Below are positions 57,213 through 64,000 of a DNA stretch of 64,000 bases, piece by piece. The DNA comes from Natronospira sp. GTDB taxonomy: Bacteria; Pseudomonadota; Gammaproteobacteria; Natronospirales; Natronospiraceae. The notes under the pieces are model-generated. The model had not been told where the DNA came from, ran no database searches, and worked only from the letters and a program-made list of their open reading frames with translations. Each line of letters starts with the position of its first letter. Position 1 is the stretch's first letter. The translations under genes were made by a program, and so were the position numbers. Location of the stretch: contig PWMQ01000101.1 in assembly GCA_003558125.1 (NCBI GenBank), positions 122,127 to 186,126 of the forward strand, written 5' to 3'.

Positions 57213-57234
57213 TCGGGGGCCTGCGGGCCCCCGA
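57213..57234 (+). terminator. Hairpin after clpX, probable weak terminator
   Basis: A GC-rich stem of 9 bp (57213-57221 with 57226-57234, loop TGCG) followed by AAGCTTTAT; the T-content is low. Confidence 0.45.
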
Positions 57235-57367
57235 AGCTTTATGGGGGCGCCGATGCTTGAAAGCCGTCGGTGTCGCCCCCACATCCCACCCAGTAGAGAC
57301 AAATGTTCGGCGGGCAGGCGGCCATTCCGGCCGGTGCTGTCCGCCGTCCCATGAGAGGTCGCATCCC

Positions 57368-59818
57368 ATGAGCGAAGAACGCATCAGTGACGACAAGAAG
57401 GACCCCATCCTGGAGGAGGGCGACAGCATGGAAGTGGCTGTCCTTCCCCTCCGTGATGTGGTGGTCTATCCCCATATGGTCATCCCCCTGTTTGTAGGCC
57501 GGGAGAAATCCATCGAGGCACTGGAAAAGGCCATGGAGTCCGGAAAGCAGGTCCTGCTGGTGGCCCAGAAAAGCGCCGAGGTGGATGATCCCGGCGAAAA
57601 GGATATCTACAGCGTCGGCACCCTGGCGCAGATCCTGCAGCTGCTGAAACTGCCCGACGGCACCGTCAAGGTGCTGGTGGAAGGGGTTCAGCGCGCTCAT
57701 ATTGCCGAGCTGAAGGACGAGGGCTTCTTCCTCGCCCAGGTGCGGGCGGTCCCGGAGGATGAGAGCCACGACGAGCGGGAAGTGGACGTGCTGATGCGTT
57801 CGGTCATCTCCCAGTTCGACCAGTACGTCAAGCTCAATAAAAAGGTGCCGCCGGAGGTGCTGACCTCCCTGTCCGGTATCGACGAGCCAGGGCGCCTGGC
57901 AGATACCGTGGTCGCCCATATGTCCCTGAAGCTGGAAGAAAAGCAGGCCATTCTGGAGCTGGACAATGTGCGCGAGCGCCTGGAGCAGGTGCTGGCCCTG
58001 ATCGAGGGCGAGATCGATATTCTCCAGGTGGAACGTCGCATCCGTGGGCGCGTCAAGCAGCAGATGGAAAAGAGCCAGCGCGAGTACTACCTGAATGAGC
58101 AAATGAAGGCCATTCAGAAGGAACTCGGGGACATGGAGGACGCCCCCAATGAGCTGGAAAATCTCGAGAAGAAGCTCGAGGAATCCGGCATGCCCAAGGA
58201 AGCCCGTGACAAGGCCAACAACGAGCTCAACAAGCTCAAGCTGATGTCGCCCATGTCGGCCGAGGCCACCGTGGTGCGCAATTATATTGACTGGCTGACC
58301 AGTGTGCCCTGGAAAAAGCGCAGTCGCATCCGCAAGGATCTGGCCCGTGCCCAGCGCATATTGGACGAAGATCACTTTGGCCTTGAGAAGGTCAAGGAGA
58401 GGATTCTCGAATACCTCGCCGTGCAGCAGCGGGTGAGAAAGCTCAAGGGCCCCATCCTCTGCCTGGTGGGCCCGCCCGGTGTTGGCAAGACCTCCCTGGG
58501 GCGCAGTATTGCCCGCGCCACGGGCCGCAAGTTTGTCCGCATGTCACTCGGTGGGGTGCGGGATGAGGCCGAAATCCGTGGTCATCGCCGTACCTATATT
58601 GGCTCATTGCCGGGCAAGATTACCCAGAACATGGCCAAGGTGGGCGTCAAGAACCCCCTGTTCCTGCTTGACGAGGTCGACAAGATGGCCATGGACTTCC
58701 GTGGCGACCCCGCCTCGGCGCTCCTGGAAGTGCTTGACCCGGAACAGAATTCGAGCTTCGGTGACCACTACCTGGAAGTCGATTTTGACCTCTCGGATGT
58801 GATGTTCGTGTGTACCGCCAACACCCTCAACATTCCGGCGCCCTTGCTGGACCGGATGGAAGTGATCCGACTGGCCGGTTACACCGAGGACGAGAAACTC
58901 AGCATTGCGCGTGAATTTCTGCTGCCCAAGCAGGTAAGGGACAACGGTCTCAAGACGGAAGAGATCGATGTGCCCGACGAGACCCTGTTAGCCGTGATTC
59001 GGACCTACACCCGGGAGGCGGGTGTTCGGAACCTGGAGCGGGAAGTGGCAAAAATCTGCCGCAAGGTGGTCAAGCGCCTGCTTCTGGAGAAGGACACCAA
59101 GACCATCACGGTTACTCCTGAGAATTTGAGTGATTTCCTGGGCGTCCAGCGCTATCGCTTTGGCCGCGCCGAAGAGCATGACCAGGTGGGTCAGGTTACC
59201 GGCCTGGCCTGGACGGAAGTGGGTGGGGAATTGCTCACCATCGAAAGTACCGTCATGCCCGGCAAAGGCAAGCTCCATCAGACCGGTCAGCTGGGCGATG
59301 TGATGCAGGAATCGGTACAGGCCGCGATGACCGTGGTGCGCAGTCGGACGCGCAAACTGGGCGTTTCCGAGGACTTTCATCAGACCAATGATGTCCATGT
59401 CCACGTGCCCGAAGGGGCCACGCCCAAGGACGGTCCCAGCGCCGGTATTGGCATGTGCACGGCGCTGGTGTCCTCGATCACCGGGATCCCGGTCAGGGCC
59501 GATGTTGCCATGACCGGTGAGATCACTCTGCGGGGCGAGGTGCTGCCCATCGGCGGCCTCAAGGAGAAGCTCCTGGCCGCCCACCGGGGTGGCATTGAGG
59601 TGGTGGTGATTCCGGAGGAGAATCGCAAGGATCTCGCGGAGATACCCGACAATATCAAGGAGAAGCTGGATATTCGTCCGGTCCGCTGGATTGACGAGGT
59701 ATTGCAGATTGCTCTGTCCCGGATGCCTGAACCCAAGGGTACCGATGACGCCTCTGGCAAGACGCCGTCAGAGGAAGGCAAGGGGGATGATCCGGAGGAA
59801 GCAACGCGTCCCCATTGA
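57368..59818 (+). CDS. lon: ATP-dependent protease Lon
   Basis: The 816-residue LonA protease has an N-terminal substrate-recognition domain with coiled coil (to about 320). The AAA+ module has Walker [12 protein letters not shown] and Walker [11 protein letters not shown], and the C-terminal Ser-Lys protease domain has its serine in [13 protein letters not shown] 57368 gives the normal family start; the longer frame from 57257 is unsupported. An acidic/Ser-rich tail (about the last 25 residues) extends beyond the usual end. Confidence 0.97.
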   Translation: MSEERISDDKKDPILEEGDSMEVAVLPLRDVVVYPHMVIPLFVGREKSIEALEKAMESGKQVLLVAQKSAEVDDPGEKDIYSVGTLAQILQLLKLPDGTVKVLVEGVQRAHIAELKDEGFFLAQVRAVPEDESHDEREVDVLMRSVISQFDQYVKLNKKVPPEVLTSLSGIDEPGRLADTVVAHMSLKLEEKQAILELDNVRERLEQVLALIEGEIDILQVERRIRGRVKQQMEKSQREYYLNEQMKAIQKELGDMEDAPNELENLEKKLEESGMPKEARDKANNELNKLKLMSPMSAEATVVRNYIDWLTSVPWKKRSRIRKDLARAQRILDEDHFGLEKVKERILEYLAVQQRVRKLKGPILCLVGPPGVGKTSLGRSIARATGRKFVRMSLGGVRDEAEIRGHRRTYIGSLPGKITQNMAKVGVKNPLFLLDEVDKMAMDFRGDPASALLEVLDPEQNSSFGDHYLEVDFDLSDVMFVCTANTLNIPAPLLDRMEVIRLAGYTEDEKLSIAREFLLPKQVRDNGLKTEEIDVPDETLLAVIRTYTREAGVRNLEREVAKICRKVVKRLLLEKDTKTITVTPENLSDFLGVQRYRFGRAEEHDQVGQVTGLAWTEVGGELLTIESTVMPGKGKLHQTGQLGDVMQESVQAAMTVVRSRTRKLGVSEDFHQTNDVHVHVPEGATPKDGPSAGIGMCTALVSSITGIPVRADVAMTGEITLRGEVLPIGGLKEKLLAAHRGGIEVVVIPEENRKDLAEIPDNIKEKLDIRPVRWIDEVLQIALSRMPEPKGTDDASGKTPSEEGKGDDPEEATRPH

Positions 59819-60129
59819 TGTCGAAATAAGCTCGGGATAACGCTTGCGATGTCGCCTGCAAACGCCGGCGACATCGCCTCGGCGAAGCCGGTGTTGCCCG
59901 GACCGTGTTGACACTCAATTTCGGCAGTTGGTATAAACCTCAGGACGTCATTGCCGGTCGAGCTGATCGGTCGACGAAATACGGTTGCCGCGAATCCTGA
60001 ATGCTGACATAATGCCCCGCCTCATGGAGGTGAGGAGTCGGGGCCGGCAAGGCTTTAATGCCGGATACCGGACGGAGCCTGCCTTCAGATCGTCGCGGAA
60101 ACTCCACCGCAAACAGGGGAAAGGGTTCT
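59819..60129 (+). other. lon-hupB intergenic region
   Basis: About 310 nt without a gene. It holds a perfect 11-bp hairpin (59846-59856 with 59867-59877, loop of 10) and the promoter at 59908-59937. A leader of roughly 185 nt would precede hupB. A second -10-like CATAAT near 60008 may mark another start. Confidence 0.7.
59908..59937 (+). promoter_or_regulatory. Sigma-70 promoter of hupB
   Basis: A consensus -35 TTGACA (59908-59913), an 18-nt spacer and -10 TATAAA (59932-59937). Confidence 0.75.
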
Positions 60130-60402
60130 ATGAACAAGCAGGAACTGATCGAAGCCGTGGCCGCGTCCGCGGATCTGTCCAAGGCCGATGCCACTCGTGC
60201 CGTGGATTCCGTCATCGACAACGTGACTCAGACCCTCAAGAAGGGTGATCAGGTCACGCTGGTCGGCTTTGGCACCTTCTCCGTGAAGGAGCGTGCCGCA
60301 CGCACCGGCCGCAACCCGCAAACGGGTGCAACCATCCAGATTCCCGCCAGCAAGGTTCCGGGTTTCAAGGCTGGTAAAGCGCTCAAGGATGCGGTAAACT
60401 AA
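60130..60402 (+). CDS. hupB: DNA-binding protein HU-beta
   Basis: A 90-residue nucleoid protein with the DNABII signature: [12 protein letters not shown] at the start, [20 protein letters not shown] covering the DNA-binding arm with its conserved proline region, and [11 protein letters not shown] at the end. It follows lon, as in E. coli and most gammaproteobacteria. The stop lies 13 nt before tRNA-Val, so the tRNAs may be cut from the same transcript. Confidence 0.97.
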   Translation: MNKQELIEAVAASADLSKADATRAVDSVIDNVTQTLKKGDQVTLVGFGTFSVKERAARTGRNPQTGATIQIPASKVPGFKAGKALKDAVN

Positions 60403-60415
60403 ACGCTTTCCTTGA

Positions 60416-60491
60416 GGGTGCTTAGCTCAGCTGGGAGAGCATCGCCCTTACAAGGCGAGGGTCGGAGGTTCGAGCCCTCCAGCACCCACCA
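60416..60491 (+). tRNA. tRNA-Val(UAC)
   Basis: A cloverleaf with acceptor GGGTGCT/AGCACCC, anticodon TAC in CCCTTACAAGG, T-loop TTCGAGC and encoded CCA. Confidence 0.96.
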
Positions 60492-60500
60492 GTAAAAGTC

Positions 60501-60577
60501 GGAGTGGTAGTTCAGTTGGTTAGAATACCGGCCTGTCACGCCGGGGGTCGCGGGTTCGAGTCCCGTCCACTCCGCCA
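60501..60577 (+). tRNA. tRNA-Asp(GUC)
   Basis: A cloverleaf with acceptor GGAGTGG/CCACTCC, anticodon GTC in GCCTGTCACGC, T-loop TTCGAGT and encoded CCA. Confidence 0.96.
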
Positions 60578-60583
60578 TACGAG

Positions 60584-60617
60584 AAGAGGGCATCCTGTTG
60601 GATGCCCTCTTTTTTTG
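60584..60617 (+). terminator. Rho-independent terminator after tRNA-Asp
   Basis: A perfect 12-bp stem AAGAGGGCATCC/GGATGCCCTCTT with loop TGTT, followed by a T-run. Confidence 0.92.
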
Positions 60618-60812
60618 CCCGCTTGTCGGTATCCCGCCTGGATGGAGAAGAAATCGGCGCCAAGCCTTTGAGCCCCGGCTCATTTGGTGGCATCCTAGGC
60701 GGTTTGTAGGGCGGCCCGGGTGGCGAATTCCGATTCCACCGGCCAGCCGACTGTCATCAGCAGCCTTCGGGGGCCCCCGCAGCCGCGGGGACGGAAAACG
60801 TACAGAGACACT

Positions 60813-62735
60813 ATGCTTCAGTCCATCAGAGATAATATTACCGGCTGGATTGCCTGGGTTGTGGTCATTCTTCTCAGCATCCCCTTCGCCCTGTTTGGGA
60901 TTAACACCTACTTCGAAGGGCGATTCACCAACGCTGTGGCCACGGTCAATGGCGAGGAGATCCCCAACCAGCGCTTCCGGGATCGCTACCAGAATCAGTT
61001 CCAGCAACTGCGGCAGATGTTCGGGGACCAGTTCGATCCAGAGATGATCGATGAATCCCGCCTGCGCCGTCAGGTCCTGGATCAAATGATTCAGGAAGAG
61101 CTTCTGATTCAGCGTGCCGAGGATCAGCGTTTTCGTGCCGACGAGCGCGAAGTGATTGAACAGATCCGTTCCATCCAGGCTTTCCATGTGGATGGCGAAT
61201 TCTCGATGGAGCGTTATCGCACTCTGTTGCGGGCACAGAATATGACTCCGTCACAGCTGGAGCAGAACCTGACTCGGGAGCTCAAGGGTCAGTATCTTCA
61301 GAGCGCCGTTTCTCGTTCGACCTTTGTGACCGATCAGGAAATTGAGCGCATGGCGCGTCTGGAAGCCCAGCGCCGCATCTTCGACGAAATCAGTATTGCT
61401 CCCGCCGACTTCATTGATCGGGTCGATGTCAGCGACGATGAGGTCGAGGAATGGTACGAGACCCATGCTGATCGCTACATGACAGCCGAACAGGTGGATC
61501 TGCGCTACATCAAGCTGTCCATGGCCGAGGTTCGCGAGCGTATCGAGATCGGTGAGGAAGAGCTGCGTGAGGCCTGGGAGCGTGACCGGGAGCGTTACCT
61601 GGAGGACGAGGAGCGCTATGCCCGTCACATCCTGATTCGCATGGATGACGATGAATCCGCCGCCCGAGAGAAGATCGAGTCCTTGCGGCAGCGCCTGGCC
61701 GATGGTGAATCCTTCGAGGACCTGGCCCGCGAGTACTCTGACGATACCCTTTCCGGCGAGGAGGGTGGCAGCCTTGGCTGGGTCTTGCCCGGCGACATGG
61801 TTGACGCTGTCGATGAAGTGATTTTCACCCTGGAAGCGGGCGAAGTCAGTGAAGTGGTGGAGAGTGAGTTCGGTTTGCACCTGGTTCGGGTGGATGAGAT
61901 CGAAACGCCGGAACCGCTGCCTTTCGAAGAAGCCCGTGACGAGCTGCTTGCTGATCTGCGCCAGACCGAAGCCGAGCGTCGCTTCTTCGATCTGCGCGAA
62001 ACCATGGCAGATGAGGCCTTTACCAACCCGGATGCCCTGGAGCCCATTGCCGATATCCTTGACCTGGATATTCGGACGGTCGAGGACGTGACCCGGGATG
62101 AGGGTGAGGGCATTGCCGGCCATTCCCGTGTTCGTCAGGAAGCCTTCAGCGCCATGGTGCTGGACGAGGCGCTCAACAGTGATCCCATTGAACTGGATGA
62201 CGACACGGTCGTGGTGCTCCGGGTAGTGGATCATCGTCCGGCCGAGCAGCGGCCACTGGAAGCTGTGGCCGACCAGATTCGCGAGGAAGTTCGTCAGGAC
62301 AAGGCAACGCGGGAAGCCCGTGCCCTGGCCGAACGTTTGCGTGAACGGGCGGGCGAGGGTGAGTCCTTCCTGGATCTTGCCGAAGAAGCGGACCAGCCGA
62401 TTCGTGAAGCGCGCAACGTCAGTCGCGACGAGCCCGATATGGATCGCATGCTTTCCCAGGCCCTTTTCCGGATGCCGCGGCCCGAGAACGGCCCGGTGAC
62501 CGAGATCATCGAGAAGCAGGACGGCAGTCTTGCCCTGGTTGCTTTGCGCAGCGTGGAAAGCCCGACCCTGGATATGGACGCGGATGAACGCCATGATCGT
62601 CGCAATGCGGTGCGTAGCAGCCTGATGCAGGCTGAATTCAATGCCTATGTCCGCGAGCTGCGCCGCAATTCTGACGTCGAGGTTCTGCTCGACGATGAAG
62701 AGGAAGAACGGCGCTTGCAGGAAGATCGCATATAA
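60813..62735 (+). CDS. ppiD: Periplasmic chaperone PpiD (SurA-N / parvulin)
   Basis: The 640-residue protein has one N-terminal membrane anchor (GWIAWVVVILLSIPFALFGI), a SurA-like chaperone region, a parvulin domain at about residues 265-365 (YARHILIRMDDDE, EDLAREYSDD, GGSLGWVLPGDM), and a second SurA-like C-terminal region. PpiD sits at the Sec translocon and aids folding of exported proteins. ATG 60813 (MLQSIRDNITGWI) matches the family start. The tail is acidic (DDEEEERR). The lon-hupB-ppiD order is conserved. Confidence 0.95.
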   Translation: MLQSIRDNITGWIAWVVVILLSIPFALFGINTYFEGRFTNAVATVNGEEIPNQRFRDRYQNQFQQLRQMFGDQFDPEMIDESRLRRQVLDQMIQEELLIQRAEDQRFRADEREVIEQIRSIQAFHVDGEFSMERYRTLLRAQNMTPSQLEQNLTRELKGQYLQSAVSRSTFVTDQEIERMARLEAQRRIFDEISIAPADFIDRVDVSDDEVEEWYETHADRYMTAEQVDLRYIKLSMAEVRERIEIGEEELREAWERDRERYLEDEERYARHILIRMDDDESAAREKIESLRQRLADGESFEDLAREYSDDTLSGEEGGSLGWVLPGDMVDAVDEVIFTLEAGEVSEVVESEFGLHLVRVDEIETPEPLPFEEARDELLADLRQTEAERRFFDLRETMADEAFTNPDALEPIADILDLDIRTVEDVTRDEGEGIAGHSRVRQEAFSAMVLDEALNSDPIELDDDTVVVLRVVDHRPAEQRPLEAVADQIREEVRQDKATREARALAERLRERAGEGESFLDLAEEADQPIREARNVSRDEPDMDRMLSQALFRMPRPENGPVTEIIEKQDGSLALVALRSVESPTLDMDADERHDRRNAVRSSLMQAEFNAYVRELRRNSDVEVLLDDEEEERRLQEDRI

Positions 62736-62750
62736 GCAAGGGTTTAGGCG

Positions 62751-62790
62751 GTGAGCGGCCGTCATCCACTGGATGACGGCTCGCTTTTTC
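62751..62790 (+). terminator. Rho-independent terminator after ppiD
   Basis: A 10-bp stem GCCGTCATCC/GGATGACGGC (62758-62767 with 62771-62780), extended imperfectly by GAGC/TCGC, then TTTTT. Confidence 0.85.
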
Positions 62791-62881
62791 TGCTCACAGG
62801 CGGGGCGCGGAAGGTCCACGGTCTGACCTGTACAGTATGGCCCGCCAGACACCATACCCCCGAACCCGACGGGAGACCGGC

Positions 62882-64000
62882 ATGCCGAAGATCAAGCTTC
62901 ACTGGCAGATCCTGATCGCCATCGCCGTGGCCATCATTGCGGGCCTGATTACCGGCCATCCGGACGATACCACCCTCGGCGCACGAGCCATGGGGGTCTA
63001 CGATTTTCTTGGCACCCTGTTTATCAGCGCCCTGCTGATGATCATCGTTCCCCTGATTGTTTCCTCCATCATCATTGGCATTGCCGGCATCGCCCGGGAA
63101 GGTCGACTGGGTGCCCTGGGAGGAAAGACACTGGGCTTTTACATTGGTACCGGCCTGGTCGCCGTCCTTGTGGGTCTGGTTGCAGTCAATCTTTCCCAGC
63201 CCGGTTTTATCAACGGAGAGCCGGCGGGCGATCGTTTGGCCCTGGATCGCGATGCCGATGAAGTGGTCGAGCAGGTCGGTGAGGGTGGCCCTGGCGAATT
63301 GGTAGCCATCTTCCACCGCATGATCCCTGAGAATGTGGTGGATGCGGCAGCGAATAACGAGCTCCTGGGCCTGATCTTTTTCGCTCTGCTGTTCGGTTAT
63401 TTCATGACCCGGGTGAAGAAGGAAAACGCCGATACCCTCTACAGCTTCTGGGATGGGATCTTCGAGGTCATGATGAAGATTACCCATCTGGTGATGCTGT
63501 TCGCCCCCCTGGGGGTTTTCGGCCTGGTAGCCAAGGTGGCCGCCGAAACCGGTGTGGATGCGGCCGGGCCCCTGCTGGTCTTTGCGATCACGGTGGTGGT
63601 GGCCCTCGCCATTCACGTCCTCCTGGTCATGCCGCTCATGGTGCGGGTCATTACCGGCTACAATCCCTACCGTCTGTTCCGGGCCATGGGGCCGGCCCTG
63701 CTGACGGCTTTCTCGACCGCGTCCTCAATGGCCACCTTGCCCATCACCATGGACTGCGTGCGCAAGAACGCCAAGGTCTCGCAGAAGACCAGCAGCTTTG
63801 TGTTGCCCCTGGGTGCGACGGTGAACATGAATGGCACCGCACTCTACGAGTGTGTTGCCGCGATTTTCATCGCCCAGGCCTACGGTCTCGAGCTGACCTT
63901 TGGTGTGCAGTTCACCATCGTGGTTGCGGCCCTGGTCACTTCCATCGGCGTGGCTGGCGTACCCATGGCCTCCATGGTCGCCATCGGCATCATCCTTACC
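62882..64000 (+). CDS. Dicarboxylate/amino acid:cation symporter (DAACS family), partial at window end
   Basis: The frame is open from ATG 62882 to the window edge (373 residues seen). It has several membrane helices, the serine-rich hairpin STASSMATLPITMDC, the transport-core motif GATVNMNGTALYE (NMDGT in most members, Asn here) and the second hairpin VAGVPMASM. The family (GltP, DctA, glutamate transporters) takes up glutamate, aspartate or C4-dicarboxylates with H+ or Na+. An acidic extracellular loop (DADEVVEQVGEGGPGE) fits the halophile-like bias. The C-terminus lies outside the window. Confidence 0.9.
   Translation, partial: MPKIKLHWQILIAIAVAIIAGLITGHPDDTTLGARAMGVYDFLGTLFISALLMIIVPLIVSSIIIGIAGIAREGRLGALGGKTLGFYIGTGLVAVLVGLVAVNLSQPGFINGEPAGDRLALDRDADEVVEQVGEGGPGELVAIFHRMIPENVVDAAANNELLGLIFFALLFGYFMTRVKKENADTLYSFWDGIFEVMMKITHLVMLFAPLGVFGLVAKVAAETGVDAAGPLLVFAITVVVALAIHVLLVMPLMVRVITGYNPYRLFRAMGPALLTAFSTASSMATLPITMDCVRKNAKVSQKTSSFVLPLGATVNMNGTALYECVAAIFIAQAYGLELTFGVQFTIVVAALVTSIGVAGVPMASMVAIGIILT

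Noticed and set aside
59846..59877. Rho-independent terminator of lon
   Set aside because: The stem is perfect, but it is followed by GCCTCGG with no T-run, so it is listed only as a hairpin within the intergenic region.

Overview
The window is a high-GC, densely packed gammaproteobacterial chromosome segment. The evidence is the conserved gene orders asd-fimV-truA-trpF-trpB-trpA-accD-folC-SPOR-cvpA-purF, tRNA-Leu-tig-clpP-clpX-lon-hupB and prmB-aroC, plus lpxH, psd and type IV pilus proteins (FimV, FimX-like). Many proteins are acidic (FimV, PpiD, the SPOR protein), which fits a moderate halophile or haloalkaliphile of the Ectothiorhodospiraceae type. That placement is inference; no rRNA gene is present to settle it.

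Layout. 1-9.2 kb: end of parC, htpX, a FimX-like degenerate GGDEF/EAL protein (minus), the EF-P set epmB / efp-epmA, msrB, and a solute-binding lipoprotein with a transglutaminase-like partner. 9.2-16.3 kb: an outer-membrane barrel protein, a creatininase-BaiN-like pair, then a minus-strand run SCO1 - PCu(A)C - psd - free-Met-R-sulfoxide reductase - HD-GYP protein. 16.4-34.8 kb: the long plus-strand housekeeping block prmB-aroC-MFS-asd-fimV-(unknown membrane protein)-truA-trpFBA-accD-folC-SPOR-cvpA-purF-glycerate kinase-miaE. 34.8-40.0 kb: lpxH and a cyclophilin (minus), gltX, cysS, folD.

40.1-41.9 kb is the most unusual part, a tRNA cluster Pro-Arg-His-Lys. The tRNA-Arg(UCU) gene is interrupted in its anticodon by a 679-nt group I intron. 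Its P3, P4, P6, P7 and P8 pairings can be read directly, and it carries a PD-(D/E)XK homing-endonuclease-type ORF in the P6 loop. Upstream of the intact tRNA-Pro lies a truncated second tRNA-Pro copy, interrupted at the anticodon loop by about 167 nt made largely of hairpins. Downstream, the 3' end of tRNA-Lys plus its terminator is repeated as a 104-bp direct repeat, like an integration footprint or a tRNA-linked repeat.

41.9-52.5 kb is a catabolic island for 3-hydroxybutyrate and its oligomers. It holds a GntP-family permease, a TonB-dependent receptor (broken here by an in-frame stop), a CrbS-type transporter-linked hybrid histidine kinase with its CrbR-type regulator, 3-hydroxybutyrate dehydrogenase and a lipoprotein 3-hydroxybutyrate-oligomer hydrolase. 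The promoter regions of the receptor and of the hydrolase share a 16/18-identical dyad at the same distance from a similar -10 element, a candidate operator for the regulator.

52.6-64 kb: a DUF559 protein, a small membrane protein, tRNA-Leu and the proteostasis block tig-clpP-clpX-lon-hupB, then tRNA-Val, tRNA-Asp, ppiD, and the start of a dicarboxylate/amino-acid:cation symporter that runs off the window.
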